Shown: positions 7,625-16,528 of the stretch, one piece after another | Numbering within the stretch: position 1 is the first letter of the stretch | Layout: every line of letters begins with the position of its first letter | Assembly (NCBI GenBank): GCA_025351205.1 | Contig: JANXWI010000564.1 | Location: forward strand, 1 to 19,152 | Origin: Deinococcus sp. | GTDB lineage: Bacteria; Deinococcota; Deinococci; Deinococcales; Deinococcaceae | Reading direction: 5' to 3' | Length of the DNA stretch: 19,152 bases | The notes under the pieces: generated by a model | What the model saw: only the letters and a program-made list of their open reading frames with translations | Database searches by the model: none | Told to the model about the DNA's origin: nothing | Position numbers and translations under genes: made by a program

Positions 7625-8868
7625 GGGTGCTGATGGTCCACAACTACTACCAGCAGGGCGGCGGTGAGGACGTGGTGTTTCTGGCCGAGCAGGAAAACCT
7701 GCGCAGGCACGGCCTGGAGGTCCACACCTTCACGCTCAGCAACGACGCAATCGGCGACCAGAATCCCCTCAGAACCGCCGCACAGACCGTCTGGAACGCC
7801 CGCGTGGCCCGGCAGCTGGCCGATCTGGTGCGTGAGCGCGGCATAGAGCTGGTGCATTTCCACAACACCTTTCCGCTGGTCTCGCCCGCCGCCTACTGGG
7901 CGGTCCGTAGACGCGGGGCCGCCGTGGTGCAGACGCTTCACAACTTCAGGCTGCTGTGTGCCGCCTCCAGCCTCTACCGGGAACAAGAGGGGCCAGGTGG
8001 CAAAACGGGGCGAATCTGCGAGGACTGCGTGGGCAAGCTGTTGCCACTCAGCGCCGTGCAGCACTCCTGTTATCGGGGCAGCCGGGCCGGATCGGCGGTG
8101 GTGGTGGGCATGCAGGTCGCGCACCGCCTGCTGGGCAGCTACTCGCGGGCGGTGGACCGCTACATTGCGCTGAGCGAGTCGGGGCGGCGCAAGCTGATCG
8201 AGGGCGGCCTGGACGCCGAGCTGCTGAGCGTCAAGCCCAATTTCCTGGTAAGCGACCCAGGCCTGGGCACAGGCGACGGCGGCTACGCGCTGTTCGTCGG
8301 ACGCCTGACTCCTCAGAAGGGCCTGCTGACCCTGACCGAGGCCTGGAAGCATCTGGGAACGCGGCTGCCCCTCAAGATCGCCGGGAGCGGACCGATGCTC
8401 GCCGAGCTTCAGCAGCGCGCCGCCGACGTGCCGGGCGTGGAGGTTCTGGGCGGGCAAGGCGGCCTGGAGGTCCGGGCACTGATGGCCGGCGCCGCCCTCC
8501 TGATCGCTCCCTCGGAAGGCTACGAGAGCTTTGGCATGGTGCTCATCGAGGCCTACGCCTGCGGCCTGCCGGTGGTGGCGAGCGACCTGAGCGCCCTGAA
8601 CAGTCTGGTGCACGACGGCGTGACCGGGCGGCTGTTCAGGCCCGGTGACGCCGCGCACCTGGCGCAGGTCGTGGGGGAGCTGCTCAGCGACCCGGCCCGC
8701 CTGGCTGCCATGAGGCAGGCCGCCCGCCAGAGCTACCTGGCGCACTACACCGCCGAGATCAACGCCGCGCAGCAGCTGGAAATTTATCGTCAGGCGCTGG
8801 CCCACAGACACGGGGCCGCCCAGACCGCCCCGGAACAGGGTTCGCCCACGGCCAAGAGGGCAGGCTGA
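7621..8868 (+). CDS. Glycosyltransferase family 4 with four-cysteine insertion
   Basis: A 415-residue GT-B glycosyltransferase. GTG 7621 follows GAGGGAA by 7 nt and gives the usual N-terminus VRVLMVHNYYQQGGGEDVVF, where the GGGE loop is the acceptor-side glycine-rich segment. The donor half begins at YALFVGRLTPQKG, and the EX7E motif is Glu302 and Glu310 in YESFGMVLIEAYACGLPVVAS. Between the halves is a cysteine-containing insert: Cys113 (FRLLC), Cys133 and Cys136 (CEDC) and Cys150 (HSCYRGS). From memory this recurs in a subgroup of GT4 enzymes and could bind zinc, but that is inference. The tail after about residue 395 is polar and probably disordered. It sits in the same run as the preceding GT4, and the two would add successive sugars. 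Confidence 0.9.
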   Translation: MRVLMVHNYYQQGGGEDVVFLAEQENLRRHGLEVHTFTLSNDAIGDQNPLRTAAQTVWNARVARQLADLVRERGIELVHFHNTFPLVSPAAYWAVRRRGAAVVQTLHNFRLLCAASSLYREQEGPGGKTGRICEDCVGKLLPLSAVQHSCYRGSRAGSAVVVGMQVAHRLLGSYSRAVDRYIALSESGRRKLIEGGLDAELLSVKPNFLVSDPGLGTGDGGYALFVGRLTPQKGLLTLTEAWKHLGTRLPLKIAGSGPMLAELQQRAADVPGVEVLGGQGGLEVRALMAGAALLIAPSEGYESFGMVLIEAYACGLPVVASDLSALNSLVHDGVTGRLFRPGDAAHLAQVVGELLSDPARLAAMRQAARQSYLAHYTAEINAAQQLEIYRQALAHRHGAAQTAPEQGSPTAKRAG

Positions 8869-9173
8869 GCCGCCTGAGCCGAAATCCGTTTCTGTCTGAT
8901 TCGCCCCAGGACCTCTTCAGTTCAATACCCCCGGTTGCCGGGAGCACCGCTACCCGGAACATCAACCTTTCCGTACTCGTTCCATCCATCAGCGCCACGC
9001 CGAGAAAAAGACCCGGCCACCGGCTATCAGGACGTTTCCAGACATCCGATTCCGCATCCGGCGGCAGCGCACTCTTCCAGATCCGCACTCTTCTCTGTCT
9101 ACTCCGCCGTCAAAAGGCCCATCAGAAGAATTCGACCGAAAGCCAAGGTCATTTTTTATCAAAGGAGATTGCC
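8869..9173. other. Intergenic region upstream of the second lipoprotein
   Basis: These 305 bp are visibly lower in GC than the neighbouring genes, as expected for a promoter region. The end carries a strong AAAGGAG ribosome binding site for the gene at 9174. I see no clear terminator or -35/-10 pair. A frame with a TTG start (8935-9177) is open through it, but it lacks a ribosome binding site and its composition does not look coding. Confidence 0.5.
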
Positions 9174-10292
9174 ATGAGTGCCCTGCCCCGTGTGCCCCTG
9201 CTGCGAAAGATTCGCCCCGGTTCCGCCCTGCTCGCCACCACCCTGCTGCTCGGTGCCTGCGCCACTCAGCCCGCCCAGGGGCAGGGGTCTTCCGGTCTGA
9301 CGCCACCTATCCAGACGCCGCCCGTACAGGCCCCGCCTGTGCAGACTCCGCCAGGGCAGGCCCCCGCCACCACCCTGACGCCCACCCGACTGGTCTTCAG
9401 CAGCGTGAAAACCACCCTCAGCAGGCCCCAGACCCTCACCCTGGTCAACAGCGGCTCGCAGAGCCTGAGCGTCAGCGCCGTGAACATCGCTGGCCCGGAC
9501 GCCGCCGCCTTCGTGCTGGACGCGCCCCTCAGCCTGCCGCTCACCCTGGAGGCCGGAAAGACCCTGACGCTGGCGCTCAGATTCGGCCCCCAGAACAAGG
9601 TGGGCGTGCTCAGCGCCACCCTGCGGCTGGAGACGGCAGACAGGCCGCTGACCCTCAGCCTGGCGGGCCTGAGCACCACCGGCCTGGAGGGCGAGAACGA
9701 GCCGCCACTGGCCCAGGCGGTGCAGGCGCTGGGCTACGGCACCGATGTCTGCGGCCAGTCGAAAACCCCGGACTGCGGCTCCAAGCTGATTCTGGGCACC
9801 GCCGCGCCGCTGCTGGGCCAGGAGGTGAGCGCGCAGATGTTCAGGAAGACGGGCACCGGCCCGGTCACCCTGACGCCGGTGGCCCGGTACTCGCCCACTG
9901 GCATGCTGGAGTTCGGGCTTTTCACCCTTTCCGGGGCCACGCCCGCCCTGCACCCGGTGGGAGAAATCGACGCCCAGCAGTTTCAGACGCTCAATCCGGC
10001 GTTCAGGCAGAGTGGCGTCGGCTTCGACCCTGTCAACGAGAAGTTTGGCGTTTACACCGGGGCCACCGAGTATTCCAGGGCCGCCGACTACACCCTGGAC
10101 AGCCTGAACGCCAGCCCGAAAAAAGACTTCAACCCGCCCGTGCTGCACGCCATGAGGGTCTATCCGCTCTCCGACGAGGCCGGCGCGAGGGTGCCTGGGT
10201 ACCTGGTGGCGGTGGAGGCGTCGAGCAACGGCGATTATCAGGACGCCGTGTTCGTGCTGAACGGGGCCGAACCCGTACCCACTGCGCCGTAG
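9174..10292 (+). CDS. Lipoprotein with ASH-like domain and a module shared with the large lipoprotein
   Basis: A 372-residue predicted lipoprotein. ATG 9174 follows AAAGGAG by 7-8 nt. The signal sequence ends in lipobox LLGAC, with Cys29 lipidated. A linker of repeated PPxQT/A units (about 44-64) follows. Residues 70-165 form a beta-sandwich of the ASH/choice-of-anchor D type (LVFSSVKTTLSRPQTLTLVN, then LEAGKTLTLALRF). Residues 172-367 match the 640-844 module of the lipoprotein at 1116-4154: GENEPPLAQAVQALGY here against ENGVEPSVGQIASLFGY there; FGVYTGATEYS against FGFKTDGGAYS; and PGYLVAVEASSNGDYQDAVFVLNG against PGQYLMIMDY-TGGNYDYNDNMYVVSN. No enzyme motif is visible. Position inside the polysaccharide cluster suggests a role in glycan export, anchoring or assembly, but this is inference. 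Confidence 0.85.
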   Translation: MSALPRVPLLRKIRPGSALLATTLLLGACATQPAQGQGSSGLTPPIQTPPVQAPPVQTPPGQAPATTLTPTRLVFSSVKTTLSRPQTLTLVNSGSQSLSVSAVNIAGPDAAAFVLDAPLSLPLTLEAGKTLTLALRFGPQNKVGVLSATLRLETADRPLTLSLAGLSTTGLEGENEPPLAQAVQALGYGTDVCGQSKTPDCGSKLILGTAAPLLGQEVSAQMFRKTGTGPVTLTPVARYSPTGMLEFGLFTLSGATPALHPVGEIDAQQFQTLNPAFRQSGVGFDPVNEKFGVYTGATEYSRAADYTLDSLNASPKKDFNPPVLHAMRVYPLSDEAGARVPGYLVAVEASSNGDYQDAVFVLNGAEPVPTAP

Positions 10293-10339
10293 AGAGGCTG
10301 CGCCGTAATGACCCCGCGCCGTAATTCTCCTGTGCCGTG
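10284..10339. repeat. Four-copy 16-bp periodic repeat starting on a stop codon
   Basis: The octamer gcgccgta starts at 10284, 10300 and 10316, with a variant gtgccgtg at 10332; the spacing is exactly 16 bp throughout. The first copy includes the last codons and the first two bases of the TAG stop of the lipoprotein gene. The other eight bases of each unit have diverged. Confidence 0.7.
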
Positions 10340-10595
10340 AGGATGGCGCAGACGCCCTGCGTTCCGGAACTCAGCGCTTCCGAGCCGTCAACTCTCCTGG
10401 CTGGCTGGCATCGCACCGGGCAGGCACTGCATCTGGAAGGCGCTGCATCTGGAAGGCGCTGCACAGGGCATTTACCTTTCGTTTGCGCCCTGCGTCTTAA
10501 GGTCTGGGCAGATAGAAGCCGGGGCAGACACAGAAAGAAAACCGCGCTAGCAAGGCTCCGCTGCACAGCAGGCGAGGTCTTACAGGGAGAACGAG
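10293..10595. other. Intergenic region upstream of UDP-glucose dehydrogenase
   Basis: This 303-bp stretch holds two short tandem arrays (10284-10339 and 10425-10472) and then a lower-GC segment at about 10465-10540 that could contain the promoter of the gene at 10596. A TTTACC...TCTTAA pair with 18-bp spacing is present but is a poor match to consensus. No terminator hairpin with a T-tract is seen. Confidence 0.5.
10425..10472. repeat. 16-bp tandem repeat, two copies plus a partial third
   Basis: The unit cgctgcatctggaagg is at 10441-10456; a copy with one mismatch (cactgcatctggaagg) is at 10425-10440; and a diverged third copy begins cgctgca at 10457. The period of 16 bp equals that of the neighbouring 10284-10339 array, though the sequences differ. 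Confidence 0.85.
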
Positions 10596-12115
<1,520 letters not shown>

Positions 12116-12119
<4 letters not shown>

Positions 12120-13168
12120 GCGCGGGCATGAAGGTCCTGCTGACCGGAAGTGCGGGTTTCGTGGGCAGCCACCTGACCGAACGCCTGCTGCAAGGCGGCC
12201 ACCGCGTGACCGGGGTGGACAACTACATCAGCGGCCAGCACCGCAACACCGAATTGTTCCTGGACCACCCGAACTTCAGCTTCATCGAGGCCGACGTGTC
12301 GCGGGGCATTCCGGTGCCGACAGGCAAGGCTGACAAGTTTGACTGGGTACTGCACTTTGCCAGCCCGGCCAGCCCGCCGCACTACCAGCAGAACCAGATC
12401 GAGACGCTGATGGTGGGCGCGCAGGGGACCCAGAACGCCCTGGAGCTGGCCCGCAGCCAGGGGGCCTCGTTCATGCTGGCCAGCACCAGCGAGGTCTACG
12501 GTGACCCGCACGTACACCCGCAGCCCGAGAGCTACTGGGGGCACGTCAACCCGAACGGCCTGCGCAGCTGCTACGACGAGGCCAAGCGCTACGCCGAAGC
12601 CATCACGTTCGCGTACCAGCGCACCCACGGCCTCGACACACGGGTCATCAGGATCTTCAACACCTATGGCCCACGCATGCGCGCCGACGACGGGCGCGTG
12701 GTCACCAACCTGGTGCATCAGGCGCTGCGCGGCGAGGCGCTGACGGTGTACGGCGACGGCTCACAGACCCGCAGCTTCCAGTATGTGAGCGACCTGGTCG
12801 AGGGCGTGCTGCGCCTGATGGACGTGTCCAGTCTGGGCAGCGACCTGCACGGCCCGGTCAACCTGGGCAACCCCGACGAGTACAGCATTCTGGAGTTCGC
12901 CACGGTCATCCGCGAACTGCTGGGCGAAGGGCTGAAAATCGAGTTCCGGCCCCTGCCCCAGGACGACCCGATGCAGCGCCGCCCCGACATCACCAGGGCC
13001 AGGGCGCTGCTCGGCTGGCAGCCCGGCGTGCCGCTGCGCGAGGGCCTGCGCCGCATGATTGGCGACCTTCAGGCTCCCCCGGGTCTCCGGGAACAGCCCA
13101 GTCTCCGGGAACAGCCCAGTCTTCAGGAAAAGGGACGCGGCACCCGCATCGCCGCCGGGGCAGACTGA
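12116..13168 (+). CDS. UDP-glucuronate decarboxylase-like SDR enzyme (UDP-xylose synthase family)
   Basis: A 350-residue NAD-dependent extended SDR enzyme. I chose GTG 12116, overlapping the dehydrogenase stop as GTGA and preceded by AGGGA at 7 nt; ATG 12128 is in frame but lacks a ribosome binding site. The NAD loop is TGSAGFVG (10-17). The family's characteristic segments are HFASPASPPHYQ, STSEVYGDPHVHPQPESYWG, and VNPNGLRSCYDEAKRYAE with the catalytic Tyr153-x3-Lys157 pair, then RIFNTYGPRM and TRSFQYVSDLVEG. These fit UDP-glucuronate decarboxylases (UXS), which make UDP-xylose and CO2; a related 4-epimerase is less likely. Directly following ugd, it would act on that enzyme's product. The C-terminus after the catalytic domain carries LREQPS repeats encoded by an 18-bp tandem duplication (13083-13136). 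Confidence 0.9.
13083..13136 (+). repeat. In-frame 18-bp tandem repeat at the C-terminus of the UXS-like gene
   Basis: The unit gtctccgggaacagccca is at 13083-13100 and 13101-13118 without mismatch, followed by a diverged third unit at 13119-13136. It encodes repeated LREQPS, the last copy changed to LQEKG. It lies after the folded domain, so added length is tolerated. Confidence 0.9.
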
Positions 13169-13174
13169 ACGAGA

Positions 13175-14233
13175 ATGAAAGAACACCTCTCTCCTCTGAT
13201 CTCTGTGGTGATTCCCACCCACCAGCGCCCCGACCTCCTGATGAACCGTTCTCTTCCGAGCGCCCTGGCGCAGTCGTACAGCCACCTCGAAGTGGTGGTG
13301 GTGGTCGATGGTCCCGACCCCGACACCGTGAATGCCCTGACGGAACTCGCCCGGCACGACGCCCGCGTGCGCCCGGTGTTTCTGCCCAGCAATATGGGCG
13401 GTTCCGACGCGCGTAACGCCGGGGTACAGGCGGCGCGCGGCGAGTGGATCGCCTTCCTCGACGACGACGACGAGATGCTGCCGCATAACCTTGAACAGCA
13501 TCTGGACGCCGTGACGGGAGCAGATCTGGATCGTCAGGGAGGCTGGCCGGTCAGCGTGTGCAGCTTCCTGACCCGCACCCAGCACGGCGACACGGTAAGT
13601 CCGCCACGCCTCCCCGACGCCGGCGAACCGCTCGGCGATTACATGCTGGCGCGCCGCAGCCTGAGCGAGTGGGAGTGTGGATTCACGACCAGCGCCGTGT
13701 TTGCGGGCCGGAATCTGCTGCTGGCCCACCCCTTCCGCTCCGGCCTAGCCCGTCAGCAGGACTGCGACTGGGTGCTGAGGGTCAGCGTGCTGCCAGAGGT
13801 GAGGTTCCGGTTCAGTGATCAGGTCGCGGCCATCTGGTATTTCGACCAGACCCGCAAGCAGGTCAGCCATTCGCTGCGCTGGTCGCAGTCGCTGGCCTGG
13901 ATTCTGGAGAGCCACGCGCGTGGTCTGGCGTCGGGCAAGGCCATGGCCGGATTCATCAACGGCAGTCTGAGTCCGTATGCCCGCAGCCACGGCCAGTATC
14001 AGGCGGTGCTGCCCCTGGCGCGGGCCATGATGCTGGCGCGCCCAAGGGCGTTCGAATGGCTCAGGTTCGCCTTTATCTGGGGCATTCCCATTCCCGTCAG
14101 GAAGCTGATGCGCCGTTTGCGTCCCCGCCCGGTCCGGCCCGCCCTTCTTCCGGAACCCCCACCGACTCCCCAGCCGATCACCGCCTATCTTCCCCTGCCC
14201 GCCCACAGCGCTTCGGTGGAAAAGACGGGCTGA
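13175..14233 (+). CDS. Glycosyltransferase family 2 (GT-A fold)
   Basis: A 352-residue glycosyltransferase that would transfer a sugar from a nucleotide donor to the growing repeat unit at the inner face of the membrane. ATG 13175 lies 6 nt after the previous stop, with only a weak GAGA box, so coupling to the UXS-like gene is likely. The N-terminus is a classic GT2 start: PLISVVIPTHQRPDLLMNRSL, then EVVVVVDGPDPDT, GGSDARNAGVQAARGEWIAFLDDDDE, with the metal-binding acidic motif at Asp96-Glu100. The central QQDCDWVLRV segment fits the usual acceptor-side region. No strong membrane helix is visible. The C-terminal 40 residues are Pro/Arg-rich and probably disordered. Substrate is unknown; UDP-xylose or UDP-glucuronate from the two preceding enzymes would be reasonable donors. 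Confidence 0.9.
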   Translation: MKEHLSPLISVVIPTHQRPDLLMNRSLPSALAQSYSHLEVVVVVDGPDPDTVNALTELARHDARVRPVFLPSNMGGSDARNAGVQAARGEWIAFLDDDDEMLPHNLEQHLDAVTGADLDRQGGWPVSVCSFLTRTQHGDTVSPPRLPDAGEPLGDYMLARRSLSEWECGFTTSAVFAGRNLLLAHPFRSGLARQQDCDWVLRVSVLPEVRFRFSDQVAAIWYFDQTRKQVSHSLRWSQSLAWILESHARGLASGKAMAGFINGSLSPYARSHGQYQAVLPLARAMMLARPRAFEWLRFAFIWGIPIPVRKLMRRLRPRPVRPALLPEPPPTPQPITAYLPLPAHSASVEKTG

Positions 14234-14562
14234 CCTGCCGGGTTCCGGCTGGCGGCCAAACCGCCCTTATCTGAATCAGAGGACCAGAAAAGAAGAGGCT
14301 GGCGGGAGGAAACACAGTGGTCTCGGGCTGAGGCCATTTCCTCTGCCCTCTGCATGCGAAAGGGGCGCTCAACCGCTTGCTCTGCCAGCGAAAGCGCCAT
14401 GTAAGGCGTTCGTGCTGCTCCTCCCCTGTCGTCGGTTCACATCCGCTGCCCATTCACGTTCGCCTTGCCACGTTCACTCAGCCCCAGTCTCGTCGTTGTA
14501 CCTTTCCTGCGTTATCTTCAGGAGACCGAGATGCCAGCCCTGCCCACCTCGCCGGAGAACCT
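14234..14562. other. Intergenic region upstream of the flippase
   Basis: This 329-bp stretch holds a weak hairpin just after the GT2 stop (GGCGG-CCAAA-CCGCC, 14252-14266, tail CTTATCT), a two-stem structure (14364-14369 with 14393-14398, and 14374-14377 with 14387-14390), and an 11-codon leader frame at 14531-14566. The long open frame reaching back to 14377 is Ser/Arg/Pro-rich and lacks membrane character, so I treat it as non-coding. Confidence 0.55.
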
Positions 14563-14566
14563 ATGA
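14531..14566 (+). CDS. Possible 11-residue leader ORF overlapping the flippase start
   Basis: ATG 14531 has a strong ribosome binding site (CAGGAGA, 5 nt spacing) and encodes MPALPTSPENL. Its TGA at 14564-14566 overlaps the flippase ATG at 14563 as ATGA. The site in front of this ORF is stronger than the one in front of the flippase (CGGAGA), which fits translational coupling. The peptide has no recognisable function. Confidence 0.45.
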   Translation: MPALPTSPENL

Positions 14567-16140
14567 GCATGCCCAGTGAGGAGAATCTGCCCAGAGGTGA
14601 GAGTCTGCCCAGGGGCCAGGGCAATCTCAGGGACCCTGGCAACCTCAGAGATCAGGGCAACCTCAGGGAACAGACCACGCGCGCCTTCAAGTGGAGCTAC
14701 CTCTCGCTCGGCGTCAATATTCTGTTTCAGCCGCTGTTCGCGGCCATTCTGGCACGGCTGCTGACCCAGAAGGAGTTCGGCGTGCTGGCGTCCGGCATGG
14801 TGCTGTTCGTGCTGGGCAACTTCGTGGCCGACATGGGCATGGGGGCCGCGCTGGTGCAGAAACCCCAGCTGACCCAGGGCAACGTCCGGGCGGCGTTCAC
14901 CTCGTCGCTGCTGCTGGGCGGGCTGATGAGCGTGAGCAGCTGGCTGCTGGCCCCACTGGCCGGGCAGTACTTCAACAACCAGGAAGTGGTCACGGTGTTC
15001 CGGGGCTTCGCCCTGTGTTACGTCCTGGTGTCGCTGTCGATCGTGTCGGCCAACCTGCTGCGCCGTCAGATGGATTTCAGGACGCTGGCGCTGGCCGAGG
15101 TCGCGGCCTTCGTGGTGGGCCACGGGCTGTTCGGGCTGGGGTCGGCGGCCCTGGGTTATGGTGCCTTCAGTCTGGTCATCAGCAGCGCGGCCCAGTATAT
15201 TCTGATGCTGCTCATCACCGGCTACAGGGCGCGCTCGTCGTTCAGGCTGACCTTCAGGTGGGCCGATTTCCGCGACCTGTATGCCTTTGGCAGCCGCAGC
15301 AGCGTCGCGGGCTTCGCCGATTACATCAGCCAGAACATCGACACCCTGATGATCGGGCGGCTCTACGACCTGGCCACGCTGGGGCTGTACAACCGCGCCT
15401 TCAACCTGGTCTGCACGCCGCTGATGTCGTTTTCACGCAGCGTCTCGCGGGTGCTGGAATCGTCGATGAGCGCCGTGCAGAGTGACCGCCCCCGGCTCCG
15501 GCGGGCCTACAGCCTGAGCGTCACGACCCTGTCGGTGCTGCTGTTTCCGGTGGCGCTGGGCATTTTCGTGTGCGCCCGCGAGATCGTGCTGGTGCTGCTG
15601 GGCAGCAGGTTTCTGGCCGCCGTTCCGGTGGTCATGGCGCTGGCCCTGTACATTCCCTTCCCGATTCTGGCCTCGCTCTCCTCGACAGTGGTCACGGCCA
15701 CCGCCCGCCTCAACACCCGCATCGCCGTTCAGCTGGCCTACCTGGCGCTGCTGCTGCTGGCCTTTTTCGCCGCGCACCTGCTGGGTTACGGGCTGCTGGG
15801 CTTCGCCGGGGCGCTGCTGCTGGTGAGCATGCTGCGCTGCCTGGCCTACGCCGTGGTGGTGGGCGACATCACCGGCGGCGGGCTGCGCGAGAGCATGCAG
15901 GCCTACGTGGTGGGCATTCTGTCGGGCCTGGCGGTGGCCGCGCCGCTGCTGCTGGTCACCGCCCTGATGCGGCAGGCTCATCTGGCGCTGCCCCTGCTGT
16001 TCGTGTCCGAACTCTTGCTGGGCGGCGGGCTGCTGTTCGCGCTGCTGTTGTTCGGGCCGCAGACCGAGGTGCGCGGCATGCTGCGCCGCCGGGCAGGGTC
16101 GCTGCTGGGCGGCAGATTGCGCAGATGGGCCAAGGCGTGA
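14563..16140 (+). CDS. Polysaccharide flippase (Wzx-like, MOP superfamily)
   Basis: A 525-residue polytopic membrane protein expected to flip undecaprenyl-linked repeat units across the inner membrane. ATG 14563 is preceded by GGAGA at 5 nt; an upstream in-frame start at 14377 would add a non-membrane, Ser/Arg-rich extension. Residues 7-36 are five 6-residue units (ENLPRG, ESLPRG, QGNLRD, PGNLRD, QGNLRE). After that the sequence is typical of the polysaccharide export family: WSYLSLGVNILFQPLFAAILARLLTQKEFG, the conserved DMGMGAALVQ segment, YISQNIDTLMIGRLYDLATLGLYNRAFNL, and about 12-14 hydrophobic segments in all. In this family the IDTLMIGR..G.YN.A region is conserved in WzxC-like members. 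The protein ends in a basic cytoplasmic tail (RRRAGSLLGGRLRRWAKA). It is the transport step of the cluster. Confidence 0.9.
   Translation: MSMPSEENLPRGESLPRGQGNLRDPGNLRDQGNLREQTTRAFKWSYLSLGVNILFQPLFAAILARLLTQKEFGVLASGMVLFVLGNFVADMGMGAALVQKPQLTQGNVRAAFTSSLLLGGLMSVSSWLLAPLAGQYFNNQEVVTVFRGFALCYVLVSLSIVSANLLRRQMDFRTLALAEVAAFVVGHGLFGLGSAALGYGAFSLVISSAAQYILMLLITGYRARSSFRLTFRWADFRDLYAFGSRSSVAGFADYISQNIDTLMIGRLYDLATLGLYNRAFNLVCTPLMSFSRSVSRVLESSMSAVQSDRPRLRRAYSLSVTTLSVLLFPVALGIFVCAREIVLVLLGSRFLAAVPVVMALALYIPFPILASLSSTVVTATARLNTRIAVQLAYLALLLLAFFAAHLLGYGLLGFAGALLLVSMLRCLAYAVVVGDITGGGLRESMQAYVVGILSGLAVAAPLLLVTALMRQAHLALPLLFVSELLLGGGLLFALLLFGPQTEVRGMLRRRAGSLLGGRLRRWAKA
14581..14670 (+). repeat. Five in-frame 18-bp units at the flippase N-terminus
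   Basis: Five 18-bp units run without gaps: 14581-14598, 14599-14616, 14617-14634, 14635-14652 and 14653-14670. The first two are alike (gagaatctgcccagaggt type) and the last three are alike (cagggcaacctcagggaa type). They encode 6-residue units rich in Asn/Ser, Leu, Arg and Gly ahead of the first membrane helix. Confidence 0.85.
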
Positions 16141-16152
16141 AAAGGTCACTGT

Positions 16153-16228
16153 GACAGCTGACCACGACAAAGCAGCCAACCCTGACAACGCAGCCACTCA
16201 TGACAATTACTTATGACAACACAGCCGC
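16153..16228. repeat. Degenerate gacaacgcagcca repeat array
   Basis: Copies starting with gaca occur at 16153, 16166, 16184, 16202 and 16215, with spacings of 13, 18, 18 and 13 bp. The best copies are gacaaagcagcca (16166), gacaacgcagcca (16184) and gacaacacagccg (16215). The array begins within 15 bp of the flippase stop codon. Confidence 0.65.
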
Positions 16229-16447
16229 CCTCCTGACGTGATCTCTACAGGCATGGAGCAGAATGGGGGGCGGGAGGACGAAGCACAACCTCTGCGCCCC
16301 GCTCTCACGTGTGACCAAACGTTACAGTGGCTGAAACGAAAAGCTCGGTGCCAACCAACACAGCGTCTTCCCGACTCTTACATGTTGATGACGAGGAGCT
16401 GTCCAGACCGGCACCGATGCTGATTCCGCCTCGTTTCTTGACGTATG

Positions 16448-16475
16448 GCCGCCCGCCTGTCAGCCGCCCGCCTGT
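16448..16475. repeat. 13-bp direct repeat upstream of the protease-nuclease gene
   Basis: The sequence gccgcccgcctgt is exact at 16448-16460 and 16463-16475, with a period of 15 bp. Confidence 0.85.
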
Positions 16476-16528
16476 ACCGAGCCGCCAGCAATTTCGCCCC
16501 GCGCCCGATCTTGCCAAAAGGAGACGCT

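Larger units (their letters stand above)
16141..16528. other. Intergenic region between the flippase and the protease-nuclease gene
   Basis: These 388 bp include a degenerate gacaacgcagcca repeat array right after the flippase stop (16153-16228) and a 13-bp direct repeat before the next start (16448-16460, 16463-16475). A TTGACG box at 16438-16443 resembles a -35, but there is no -10 at normal spacing. No gene is supported. The length and repeats suggest that the next gene has its own promoter. Confidence 0.5.

Noticed and set aside
9131..9159. TTCGAC...TTTTAT as a promoter for the second lipoprotein
   Set aside because: Spacing is right, but the start of transcription would fall inside the ribosome binding site, and both boxes match poorly.
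8935..9177. 80-residue TTG-started frame ending in ATGA on the lipoprotein start
   Set aside because: The overlap is attractive, but there is no ribosome binding site, the start is TTG, no internal ATG exists, and the translation looks random.
14377..14562. N-terminal extension of the flippase
   Set aside because: Ser/Arg/Pro-rich and not membrane-like; it would also read through the leader ORF, whose ribosome binding site is strong.
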